The position numbers and the translations under genes are program-made. This document shows positions 38,601 to 46,345 of a stretch of DNA of 64,000 nt, piece by piece (position 1 is the first letter of the stretch; each line of letters starts with the position of its first letter). Location of the stretch: NCBI GenBank assembly GCA_001839685.1, contig MLAK01001015.1:27448-91447 (forward strand), in the 5' to 3' direction. Origin of the DNA: Tritrichomonas foetus (lineage: Eukaryota > Parabasalia > Tritrichomonadida > Tritrichomonadidae). The notes beneath the pieces are model-generated. The model was not told the origin of the DNA and made no database searches. It saw nothing but the letters and a program-made list of their open reading frames with translations.

Positions 38601-41600
38601 GTGACATTGGAACCTGGATTTTGGAAATTAAATTTGTATGTAATGATATATATGATAATAGTGTTTCTTGTGAGTGATATTTAGAAGATGGGATAATAAT
38701 TGGGATAATTCCTTCAATATCACGAAACATTAGATTAATAAAAGTAGATTTTCCACTTTCTGCACAACCATTAATAATAAAATTAATTTTATTTTTCAGT
38801 AATGTTTGTGAAATGTGAAGTGCTTGAAGCATTTGTGCATGAATAAACATAACTTCATCTTGTAATATTGGTAACATGTTATCACTTCTCATATTTATTA
38901 TTGGTTTTTCATTAATTGGTGCAAAATCAAGTGGAATCAATTTACCTTTAAATAATCGGAGTGACCAAAGTGATGGTCTCTTAAATGTTTCCCAGAAATG
39001 ATCTGGAACTGAATATCCAACCCAATCAGGAGGTGCATCAATTGTATAAGTTGTTCTAAGCCATGTATCAAACGATGACATTTCTTTTTCATCAAGAAAA
39101 CTTGAAAATACTCTGAAGAATGAAATAACAATAAGTGTCTTAATTTGCTTTTCATCTGCAAGGTCAAGCTTAATTGGCTCAACAGATAAAAATGCAAATA
39201 TTGCAGCATACATTGGTAAAATTTCAGTCAGCAAAATTTCACCATAAAGCACATGAGTGTCAGTTTCTGATGAACAAACTTGGTTTTTAGTATGATATAT
39301 TCTTCTAACAATATTTGGTGCAATTTCACAAAATTGTGTTCGGAACTTAGCAATAGATTCTGGATCCAATCCATTTGCATAAGTTAAAGCACGTGAAAAT
39401 GGAATGGAAGGATGCTCTAGGCTGCATGTTGGTTTTATTGAATGGGTGTTTAGTGAGCTTTGAGCATTATTCATAATTAATATATTACTTCGCGTTAATA
39501 ATCCGGGAGTTACATTGTCTAAAGAATCGGTTTCAACAATAACTTTAATTTGTTCATTGATCTTATATGAATCAAGCGAGTTAAGCATACATCGATTTAA
39601 TGAAGGAGAACCAAGAAATTGCGTCAAGAATTTTACATATGATGGAGTTAGAGGGCCATTAAACATAAAAACAGCAGTGTATTGTTTTCCTATCGAATAT
39701 AAACTTGTTAAAATGGCTTGAATTTGGCCATAAGACCAAATTTGTCCAAGTGATAAATCATTGGTAATATTGCCAAATATATGAGGTTCTAAATCTGAAG
39801 CATGATACATTGTTCTGATAGAGAAAGGCTTGAGTCGACATTGGCATTCTTGGACTTCCGGATCTTCAAGGCATTTGGATAGAATTTTAACAATTAAAGA
39901 TTTCCCAGAATTTGGTGGACCTGCAATAATTGTACAGAAATCTCTAATCATCATATGATAAAGTGTTAATACCTGTTTAACAATATATTCTGTTGGTAAT
40001 TCTTGACCTAATTTTTGGATTTCTCTTTCAGCAACAGCAACAATTTTCTTGTTGATTGGAATATCAATAATTCGTTCAATGTGATCAACAAATTCATCGA
40101 ATGTATTATAGATTCGGAAAGTTGCATACAAAGTTTTCAACATTGTATTTCTTTGTACATCATTGGTAAGGAGAATACGGAAATACTGATAAATAGTAAA
40201 TGCTATAACTGATTCTTCATTAAATTCTTCACCAAATTCGACAACACTTTCAAATGATTGATCACAAATCATTAAAATGTGGAAAAGAGTTGTTCTTGAA
40301 TGTAACGCAGAGCTAAAGAAGTTGACAATTTGATATACAGATTCTGCGATTTTTGGAGCATTAATTTTTGCATTTTTAAAGCCAAGAGATATAAGTTTGA
40401 TTTCTGCAAATCTTGTGTAATCTGGCTTTGGCATCGAAACTGGTCTCAAAAACGACCTAAATTGAGGAGGAAATTCAGGCATTTTTTCCTTTAAAGGGTG
40501 TGATGAAACAAAAATTCTACAACCTTTATTCAAATCAACAAGTCTTGATGAAATTGTTATACGTGGATTTCCAGCTGCTTGTGCAACATTTAATGAGCGA
40601 ATATTATCAAATAAATAGCATAGGCATTTATGTGAAAGAAGATCAATATTTGTAAAAATTGTCCAGCTTCCAGAAGAGGCTGCACCAATCAAGATTCTAC
40701 TCATAAAGAGTTCATTAATGTCTGGGAATGGTCGAGCAACAAAAACAAAACGACCAATCTGGCAAGCCAAATTACGAAGTAATTGCTGTCTTCCAGAAGC
40801 ATCAGATCCAGACAAAACAGGTACATTTCCTTGTGATAAAGCAGTGATGAATGCTCTTCGTGTTGCCTCAAGTCCTGGTGGTTGAATCAAGCGCGGTACT
40901 GTTCCCCAAAATTCAAGTCCATGATCCCAAGTAATATCACCAAACTCAACAACTAAATGTTGAGTGTTAGGTTGAACTCTAAATTTCAGATTATGTTGCC
41001 AAATAAATTGTTGTGACGAAAATGCATTTTTATCATGTACTAAGGAAAGAATATCTCTTAAAGCAATTAATTGAGTTAAAATTACTGATAATTTTCTTTG
41101 TTGGTCAGGTGTTGGATTTTTGTTATGGAAAAAATCAGTTATATCATCTGCACGTTTTGCTAAAGTCTTTTCATAATTGCTAAATATTTTGGGACTTGAT
41201 TCAAATGCTGAAAAGCACTCATCCATTTCACGAGTAAAGACAAAATTTAAAGCAGTATATGCAATGTAAACTGGCAGGTGGCATACCCAATCAGCAAAGT
41301 TTCCATTCGCAGCATTTGATGAAGAAGATGCAATCGAATCTCGAACAGCATTTCTCATTGTTTCAATTAACTGTGTTAACCAATTTTCTAAAGGAGAAGC
41401 GCAGGAAACATATTTTGAAAATGGTAAAATATCACCATCTTCACTAACAATTCCATAAATTTTCATTCTTTGGAAGCTTTGATTTCCAGTATCAACTTCA
41501 CGTTCTGTTGTATCAATATCTTTGTAATCAAATGATTTTATATGCATAAACAGTTTTGTGATTGTTCGTGAAAAAACAGAAAATATATTTGTTGATGCAA

Positions 41601-44600
41601 GTGTCAAAACTTCATCATTACTTAAGAAGAATAAGCGTGGCATTGCTGATCTCTTTGTATCTAGGAATTTTCCAAGGGCTGTTAAAATTGATTCCATTGA
41701 CTTATTATTTTCATTGAGAACATCAAGTAAAGATGGAAATGCGCAAACACTAAATAATCTTGTATCTTTCATTGTATTTCTGGCAATAGAAATCCATTTT
41801 CTTTGAACTGTAGCAAATCGATTTGCTTGATGTGGAAGAGCAGCTCTTGCTTCTTCAAGATTAAACAATGCTGACAAAACCACCCAATTGCTTTGGAAAA
41901 CACGCCAGGCATCTAAAATTTGTGTGATATTTTCCAATGTCATTGAAAGTGATGTTACAGCTTCCCTGACCCCTTGAACAAAAGGAAGTGCCAACATTTT
42001 TTGTAATGTTGCAAGAGTGTCATAAATCTCTGAAACAAGATTATCTGTTGGACCAAGAAGAAGAGTTTCGTCTGTTTTAATTTGTTGATCAACAAGTGGA
42101 AGCTGGACTTTGTTCCAATGATTAGAAATTTGTTGAAATTCTGCTTCAAGTTCAGATTCACCATGCGAAGTTGCTGTAATTGATTCAATTTTATCTTTCA
42201 TCTGCAAAATACCAAGTGATAGAAGCTCTTCAATGGTGATTTGTGTATGATAGCTGTTTTGTTGTTGACATTCTTCGAAAAGTGTATTCCAATGTCGAAC
42301 TTGCATTTTACCTTTAGAAAGATGTTCAAGTTCAGAAATGAATGGAGAGATCTCATTAACTTTGGAAACAAGTTCATTTAATATTGGATAATTAGTTTTA
42401 GCTGTTGCTTGAAGATCAGAAACAACTTCTTTCAGTGAATCTAATTCAGCGTGAAAATCATCAATGTTAATATTTGCAAATGGAATTGAAGTCATTTGTT
42501 TGGAAATACCTTGCCATTGAGAAACAGCAGTGTAAAGTCGCACAGCAAACTTTGCAGCAGCTGAAACATCCAAAAAAGCAGAGAAGTTATTTAATTCGAC
42601 ACCAATGATTTCTTGATATTTTACAATTTTATCAATATCAGGTGACATTTTTTCGACTTTTACGCATAATTTCTGAGCTGATGGAAGTCTAGAATCAATA
42701 TCTGCATCTTTCATTGTAGCAGGTACAGTTGTGGCTTTTTCATAAAAATGATCAATTTTCCTTTCTGTTTCACGAACAACTGTTTTGAGTTTCGTGACAA
42801 ATTCTTCCAGTGATTGATCTCGAAGTTGTTGAGCTTGTTTTTTAGCCATTTCAAATGAATGAAACATTGTAATTTGAGTTGCTGATGAACCAGACATATC
42901 GAATTTTTCAAAAAGCATAATCATCCGATCAACAAAATCGAGTTCTGCTTTAATTTGTGGTGTGACATCAATTGTACGTTGTAAAATTTCGCAAAATTCG
43001 ACAAAATTATCAAGTTGTCTTGGAACTTGCTTTAATCGTTTGTCATAGAATTTTAATGCATTAGATATTTTTGCATTTTTATATTCAATCAAATCATTCA
43101 AAATTTGAATTAAATCATTCAAAGCTTTTGTTGGAATTGGTGTTAAAGTATCACGAATATTCTTTGTATCAATATAAAGTGCAAGTTTTGATTGACCTGA
43201 TGCAAGACTTTTATTACTTCTTACTCTTTCTTCATCTTTTCTAAATCGCTGAATATCTTGCTCAACACGATCAAAATCAACAACAGGTTCATCCATGTGT
43301 TTAAGAAGAAATTCATCATCATCCTCACCTGGTGGAATTTGAAGTGATCCATTATATTTTTCACCTTTTCTAGTAATTATATAATCTCGTGGATCCCAAG
43401 TTTGTCCAAGTTTGAAAATTGGATAAAACTTGGTATAACTTTGTGAAACCTTCAGAGCAAGTTCATAAGCATTTCGAACGGAATCTTTAATACTTTTCTT
43501 AATTTTATCAAGAGCATTTTCTTGATTTATGATTTGAGAAAATTGCGGACCATTTTTATATAATTTTTTCAAATTAAGGCCATTATCTCTCAATAGTGGA
43601 CGAAGTTTTGGCATTAAAATTAACCTTGGAAGTGAGTTTAAAGTATCGACAGAAGCTTTCAAAGCCCATGAAATTGAATGCAAAAGATCCTTCAATAATG
43701 GCTTAAAAACAACATTTCCTTCATCATTAAAAAGTACTTCAACTTGAAAAATCGTGCCTTGTGATGGATCAGAAACATTAGATTCTGCTGTCTTCCAACT
43801 TGTCTTACAGGAACTTGTAAGACATTCTAAAAGAATATAATCAACCATTCTAATAAATGAACCAATTGATCCAATTTCTCTATTAACCATTTTGGTTTTA
43901 TCATTTCTGGCAGCTGCTTTTTTCTTTTCTAAAACCATTAATTGTCCTAAATTTGGATTTCTTCTTCGAATTTCTGGAAAATCTGAATCATTAACTTGTA
44001 CTAATTCTGGATTCGATACTTTTTCATAAATCAATAAAATACTCTCTTGAAGATTTGAAATAAAATCAGAAAATTCTTTCTTTAGATTTTCAATATTTGA
44101 TTTATTTGTTGCTTCAAATTCATCAATTCTGTATTTCTTCGCTGATTGAAAAGAAGATAATAAATATTGTTTTAAAAGCGCATCACCTGTTTCTTGAATG
44201 TTGAGTAATGATAAATAAGAAAATACATCTGTATCAGCACCTTCAGTTTCTGTTTTTGGTGCTGATTTCATAAATTCGTGGAAAAAATTGACATTTTTGA
44301 AAAATGGATAAGTATGCATTGATTCTTTTAGGTCACTGAAACGATTTTGTAAGATAAATTTCTTCAATAATCGAAAAGGCTTCCAATAAAAATATTGTGA
44401 GAAAAATTTAAGCTTTCGAAGCGTAATAAATGATGATGAATCCCTTGCCCATTGATCAAGAGTAACATGTTCAGTATTTCCATCAGCCTGAACGAGAGTT
44501 ACACCAGTTGCAGACATTGTAAAATAATCCCGATCACTTCGAATATCAGCGGATGTAACTTTCTTCAATTCGTATGGAGAAAAGAAAGGATCTTTTGGAT

Positions 44601-45090
44601 CCATTGCATATAATAAATAAATAAAAAGATGTCCTCTTCCATCTTTTCGCTTTGAAAAATAGGCAACTGGATCTCCTGGAAATGCTAATGAATTTCGCTC
44701 ATTTTCAATCATTTTTTGAACTGTTTCAAGAGCTGGAATATCTGTTGGGTCTCTCAATTTTCCAAGTGGCTTTCGAGCAAGTAATGATGATGTGATTGCT
44801 TTTGGCGCACATTGGCTTTCCGCTCGGATGAATTCAGTTTCTCGAAATTTGTCTGCCTTATTTCGAAAGGCCAAAAGTCCTGGATTTTGAATCTGTAGAA
44901 TATTCGTTCCTTGGTTGGCCCCAGGCACTTGAATATCAAAGCTTGTCGAGCGGTTTTCAATATCACGCGAATCAAATATATTTGGCGCACCTGGAATTAA
45001 TTTCGAGCTGACTGGTTTTCGAATCAACGGTTTGCTTCTGTAATCCGTATCATCTTTTGCGAATTTGCGTCTTTTAGGTGGTAAACTCAT
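32620..45090 (-). CDS. Dynein heavy chain with degenerate AAA1 nucleotide site
   Basis: The 4156-residue frame has the full dynein order: N-terminal stem, linker, AAA1-AAA4, a coiled-coil stalk with tip domain (about residues 2660-2955), AAA5-AAA6 and a C-terminal domain. The C-terminal domain (FRCPLYKSFLIKG...NFVWEIELPTDQAEKQWIEMG) is of axonemal type. AAA2 has a P-loop (AGPPNSGKS, about residue 1725), AAA3 has GCAESGKS (about 2109), and AAA4 has GKPGSGRYT (about 2436). AAA1, normally the main ATPase site, is recognisable by GLEFWGTVPRL and GAASSGSW. However, it has GSDASGRQQ for GPAGTGKTE and IFTNIDLL for CFDEFNRI, so it lacks both Walker motifs. It may act as a scaffold or regulatory chain. 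An acidic Asn/Glu/Gln-rich insert of about 100 residues (about 3968-4068) breaks the C-terminal domain. The start is the ATG at 45090. Confidence 0.93.
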   Translation of the reverse strand: MSLPPKRRKFAKDDTDYRSKPLIRKPVSSKLIPGAPNIFDSRDIENRSTSFDIQVPGANQGTNILQIQNPGLLAFRNKADKFRETEFIRAESQCAPKAITSSLLARKPLGKLRDPTDIPALETVQKMIENERNSLAFPGDPVAYFSKRKDGRGHLFIYLLYAMDPKDPFFSPYELKKVTSADIRSDRDYFTMSATGVTLVQADGNTEHVTLDQWARDSSSFITLRKLKFFSQYFYWKPFRLLKKFILQNRFSDLKESMHTYPFFKNVNFFHEFMKSAPKTETEGADTDVFSYLSLLNIQETGDALLKQYLLSSFQSAKKYRIDEFEATNKSNIENLKKEFSDFISNLQESILLIYEKVSNPELVQVNDSDFPEIRRRNPNLGQLMVLEKKKAAARNDKTKMVNREIGSIGSFIRMVDYILLECLTSSCKTSWKTAESNVSDPSQGTIFQVEVLFNDEGNVVFKPLLKDLLHSISWALKASVDTLNSLPRLILMPKLRPLLRDNGLNLKKLYKNGPQFSQIINQENALDKIKKSIKDSVRNAYELALKVSQSYTKFYPIFKLGQTWDPRDYIITRKGEKYNGSLQIPPGEDDDEFLLKHMDEPVVDFDRVEQDIQRFRKDEERVRSNKSLASGQSKLALYIDTKNIRDTLTPIPTKALNDLIQILNDLIEYKNAKISNALKFYDKRLKQVPRQLDNFVEFCEILQRTIDVTPQIKAELDFVDRMIMLFEKFDMSGSSATQITMFHSFEMAKKQAQQLRDQSLEEFVTKLKTVVRETERKIDHFYEKATTVPATMKDADIDSRLPSAQKLCVKVEKMSPDIDKIVKYQEIIGVELNNFSAFLDVSAAAKFAVRLYTAVSQWQGISKQMTSIPFANINIDDFHAELDSLKEVVSDLQATAKTNYPILNELVSKVNEISPFISELEHLSKGKMQVRHWNTLFEECQQQNSYHTQITIEELLSLGILQMKDKIESITATSHGESELEAEFQQISNHWNKVQLPLVDQQIKTDETLLLGPTDNLVSEIYDTLATLQKMLALPFVQGVREAVTSLSMTLENITQILDAWRVFQSNWVVLSALFNLEEARAALPHQANRFATVQRKWISIARNTMKDTRLFSVCAFPSLLDVLNENNKSMESILTALGKFLDTKRSAMPRLFFLSNDEVLTLASTNIFSVFSRTITKLFMHIKSFDYKDIDTTEREVDTGNQSFQRMKIYGIVSEDGDILPFSKYVSCASPLENWLTQLIETMRNAVRDSIASSSSNAANGNFADWVCHLPVYIAYTALNFVFTREMDECFSAFESSPKIFSNYEKTLAKRADDITDFFHNKNPTPDQQRKLSVILTQLIALRDILSLVHDKNAFSSQQFIWQHNLKFRVQPNTQHLVVEFGDITWDHGLEFWGTVPRLIQPPGLEATRRAFITALSQGNVPVLSGSDASGRQQLLRNLACQIGRFVFVARPFPDINELFMSRILIGAASSGSWTIFTNIDLLSHKCLCYLFDNIRSLNVAQAAGNPRITISSRLVDLNKGCRIFVSSHPLKEKMPEFPPQFRSFLRPVSMPKPDYTRFAEIKLISLGFKNAKINAPKIAESVYQIVNFFSSALHSRTTLFHILMICDQSFESVVEFGEEFNEESVIAFTIYQYFRILLTNDVQRNTMLKTLYATFRIYNTFDEFVDHIERIIDIPINKKIVAVAEREIQKLGQELPTEYIVKQVLTLYHMMIRDFCTIIAGPPNSGKSLIVKILSKCLEDPEVQECQCRLKPFSIRTMYHASDLEPHIFGNITNDLSLGQIWSYGQIQAILTSLYSIGKQYTAVFMFNGPLTPSYVKFLTQFLGSPSLNRCMLNSLDSYKINEQIKVIVETDSLDNVTPGLLTRSNILIMNNAQSSLNTHSIKPTCSLEHPSIPFSRALTYANGLDPESIAKFRTQFCEIAPNIVRRIYHTKNQVCSSETDTHVLYGEILLTEILPMYAAIFAFLSVEPIKLDLADEKQIKTLIVISFFRVFSSFLDEKEMSSFDTWLRTTYTIDAPPDWVGYSVPDHFWETFKRPSLWSLRLFKGKLIPLDFAPINEKPIINMRSDNMLPILQDEVMFIHAQMLQALHISQTLLKNKINFIINGCAESGKSTFINLMFRDIEGIIPIIIPSSKYHSQETLLSYISLHTNLISKIQVPMSQMKTFALVFENVEASHTNLLEFIRMLMVERQIPIYSTGDQKIYEQQKVNNFIVIISTREYEKLPVRFLTMFFPISLHKLSQSTASFIAAQTMVTYGNEEEYSKEIVKIISQILQQFPTKMNSSAIIKAIYIFCHIENKTNKIANLKTILGQMYYFVFHQMKIEDYSDKLSFMVKSYAQTDEETETVEKFLEYSSIYYPKFTISKDLKNFDVTSDFKQFKPMKEEMTQSLSIYNTNSNEKIVLRFSRHVLFHISLVHTALNCPGRNLIIRGKPGSGRYTITRFVTNLLESDFVNIGPPSPDEELSGEERLSGFHGLIRDVITNATVHQKKTVIFLRLSKHTKTEAEFLINFVSQRDFTSFFTSSQLDDLYIRFTGLHSLNYEQRLVAWRQIRNLLKLNIHIVISQDLADNTSIESTKFDHILLESDRPENYKSTALDCLDGLASRKLIINSKDKLPGLFFKLCEIARFRMQYFHINYYYDFVDSFAHFSAADYQDVLSMNENIQSALEFLARLETESHQIDKKLDSLAPTLQRLQIDSETLLSSYTTRKEAIETRRAKLDEEHREKAEEVSQLEEAVTELKAELENKQPKIDQNQKIVEELNDNDIETIRITAADPMPSLRLLLEIFCLILDRPASYERAGQKLLMDPKFIETVVAHVSKTTMTPQLLALIEPYFEMEALNPDELESIAPSLKSLFDWIECVCKVAILRDKLLKKKKELEDKQRQLNEYVEEMNLEKSSIEQVEASLENENKALAASTAAREEMEKEYQSVDARKKSIDSIFKGIEHFTEKWQDEASKFAVKKEKLIGDCILFAFYLVFCGAMDSENKKLALEAVVGEIRLAGIDTNFEDPMRSIADKFVSANTEDISTRTDLMFSMNAVVDSHHVRSTFRTPLLLDPDGLVLNFLISSIKPKRLIVVSQNSSTLDTTLANAICDGKTLILQDADYLHPLIVPLMPLDLFTLEQNTVREIRINTKLTTWDPRFKLILVSSFSDAKHLPENLLSRVTLINVSSSSLETTKTFLTNTFIDFFDPELIPKISSMHRSELSQRVQIQKYERDTLDILSDIVATQQTNPEYDYLSDEETLADLIRSKDCYFKLLNTNTDFSALKEEIKTTEQPFRNHVRLCHTFWEVMSRILPQVSEQARFSFNSYQKQISSVFVNEGLHAGTLTSEQHATLHSALINATFQFIFQTIPVVDSFFFLFISSFKLREFEEKLYPRDLRAVMTHIKDEYNSIVNFKYFEPDNTGDPFDHLKYTNIANVYEYVKEFISEQFGPEFTSFIQHFQVDSIISNTATVPTLIVASPIVDPTSLVHLFVNLRCRHENFDAISLSDDLEVIRNTRKMLVTALNRGNWVLIHYSKPNKSAADMLVDVFMQMTTTSVNTNFRLIVICSTLKYLSPSMIAKSKRVNVEKFPSIRNNMLMIYHHHNSSIRSATNPKMMKKLSYAAALLVASMNFRSFIQPIGFNYYIYQNDMVYKDFIDVMRAIIDSSQNDVPLKSIRSILEDIIFPSIFDEYDKRILRSQILNLFMTDTADDGFSPCKDSDEAEIWTIPSGDLPVSNYSQTIQQIPFVSSTQILQMNKEMSTPLMNWNLSRWISKPFLKYQSTPPKIDVNNALVKIDNFTLLLPEKIGSNDEYLFDDLSGLFLYSEIVHLNKVLTFLKDELSHINSQLKENIITEDARLITRGIVPKKWKEFSNYFCTNSINKFATQYIETHAFLMKWMKDGLPHKFDAKLIHNMKSLLNYYLIDISSKSEMSSDLLTIEFSFADPEMEPNENQIMLTNLTMACGSIDEKGFLNLKSDINEEEESAEKVNENDNTSETQPDSKLAEGSQKNETNNENSKENQNQTETQKENNQNLNSSNENQSETNKQNDNNKNNEASKEENKVGNQNENETDENNKVKKEQEIEHKPFTTGICLLCNVVKKAARQGRTFRCPLYKSFLIKGLNRTDEQIDPVEGESNNFVWEIELPTDQAEKQWIEMGTSLVCCVPEQFT

Positions 45091-45630
45091 CAAGATTTTT
45101 TTTCGCTTTCAATTTTCCAAATATTTAACGAGTTTTGAGCGATATCACTTTTTGAATGATGCAAATTTTTATGTGAAATCAACATCGAAAAGAGCTTTTC
45201 GTCATCATTGATAGAGTTTCAGAAATATTTACTCAATAAAATAATTTGAAAATGTAATGTGCTATAAATGATCGATATATTTATTGAAAATATAAATTGG
45301 TTCTGATTAAATAATTTGTGAATATCAAGAAAAGTAAAAATAACATAGATTTTATTCTCATTTCAATGAAAAAATGTATAGTATGATGATTCCTCAGCTT
45401 TATTCAATCGATTGATTCTCTGTAATTAAAGTGAAATTTGTATTTAATCTTTTTTGATAAATTTTTGAACATGAGTGAATAAAAGATTAATACTCATCAT
45501 ATTTTCTATATAGATATTTGAGGAAAAAAACATTTAAAAACTCTTCATTTTTATCTACTATGATGATGATGTCAATGAAATGAAATGACTTTTTGATCGG
45601 AATCTTGTCAAATAAAAAACAACAGATTGG
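45091..45630. other. Divergent intergenic between the dynein and C2-protein genes
   Basis: AT-rich, about 540 bp. No repeat array, RNA or other gene was seen. Confidence 0.5.
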
Positions 45631-46059
45631 ATGCAGTTTCATATTAACGTAGTAAAGGCCACGCATGTCCCAAGCATGGATATCATCTCGAAATCCGATC
45701 CTTTTGTGGTACTTATTCCATCATTTTCAGATAAAAAAGTTCAAACAAAAGTCATCGACGATAATGACAGTCCAGAATGGAACGAATCTTTTTCCTTTGC
45801 TCTTAAAAACGAAGAAGAAGACTATTTTACAGCGGAACTTTATGACTACGATGACGTTGGTCAGCATGATTTAATCGCATCTCTCAAAATTTACGTCAGA
45901 GACTTTATTGAAGGTTTTGTCGTCCAAAAGATATACCAAATGGAGCCAGCAAAAGGAATTAAGCAGATTCCAAATTTAGTATTGAGATTTCATTTAGCTG
46001 TGCGCGGGAGAGAAAAATTTGTACCCTACCAAATTATCACATCAAATATTGTTCATTAA
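45631..46059 (+). CDS. Single C2-domain protein
   Basis: The 142-residue protein is almost entirely one C2 domain. It starts MQFHINVVKATHVPSMDIISKSDPFVVL, which gives the first beta strand and calcium loop 1 (Asp17 and Asp23). The SPEWNESFSFAL block is the conserved P-x-W-N-E-x-F core. AELYDYDDVGQHDLIASLKI gives calcium loop 3 with three Asp. The aspartates needed for calcium are present, so calcium-dependent membrane binding is likely. There is no second domain or membrane anchor. Small single-C2 proteins are common in trichomonads and plants, and the partner is unknown. The start is the first ATG in frame. It is divergent from the dynein gene and convergent with the SPRY-repeat gene. Confidence 0.93.
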   Translation: MQFHINVVKATHVPSMDIISKSDPFVVLIPSFSDKKVQTKVIDDNDSPEWNESFSFALKNEEEDYFTAELYDYDDVGQHDLIASLKIYVRDFIEGFVVQKIYQMEPAKGIKQIPNLVLRFHLAVRGREKFVPYQIITSNIVH

Positions 46060-46139
46060 AATTAAAGTTAATGTCATTTTATTTTCACTATCTTCCAATT
46101 ATTTTATATTTTTTTATTTCGACTCGATTCGTCTATCGT

Positions 46140-46308
46140 TTTCTATTAACATAAGAATATAGGGAGAAGAAAATAGGAATAAGTAAACAGAGAGAAGAAA
46201 GTAGGAATAAGTAAATAGGAATAAGAAAATAAGGAGAAGAAAATAGAGATAAGAAAATAGGAATAAGTAAATAGGGAGAAGAAAATATGGAGAAGAAAAT
46301 CAAAAGTT
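46140..46308. repeat. Degenerate purine-rich tandem repeat
   Basis: Irregular copies of gggagaagaaaataggaata and shorter versions fill the convergent space between the C2 and SPRY genes. One strand is almost purely purine. Confidence 0.85.
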
Positions 46309-46345
46309 TGGGAAATCTATATTTATAATAAATTACATAACATAT

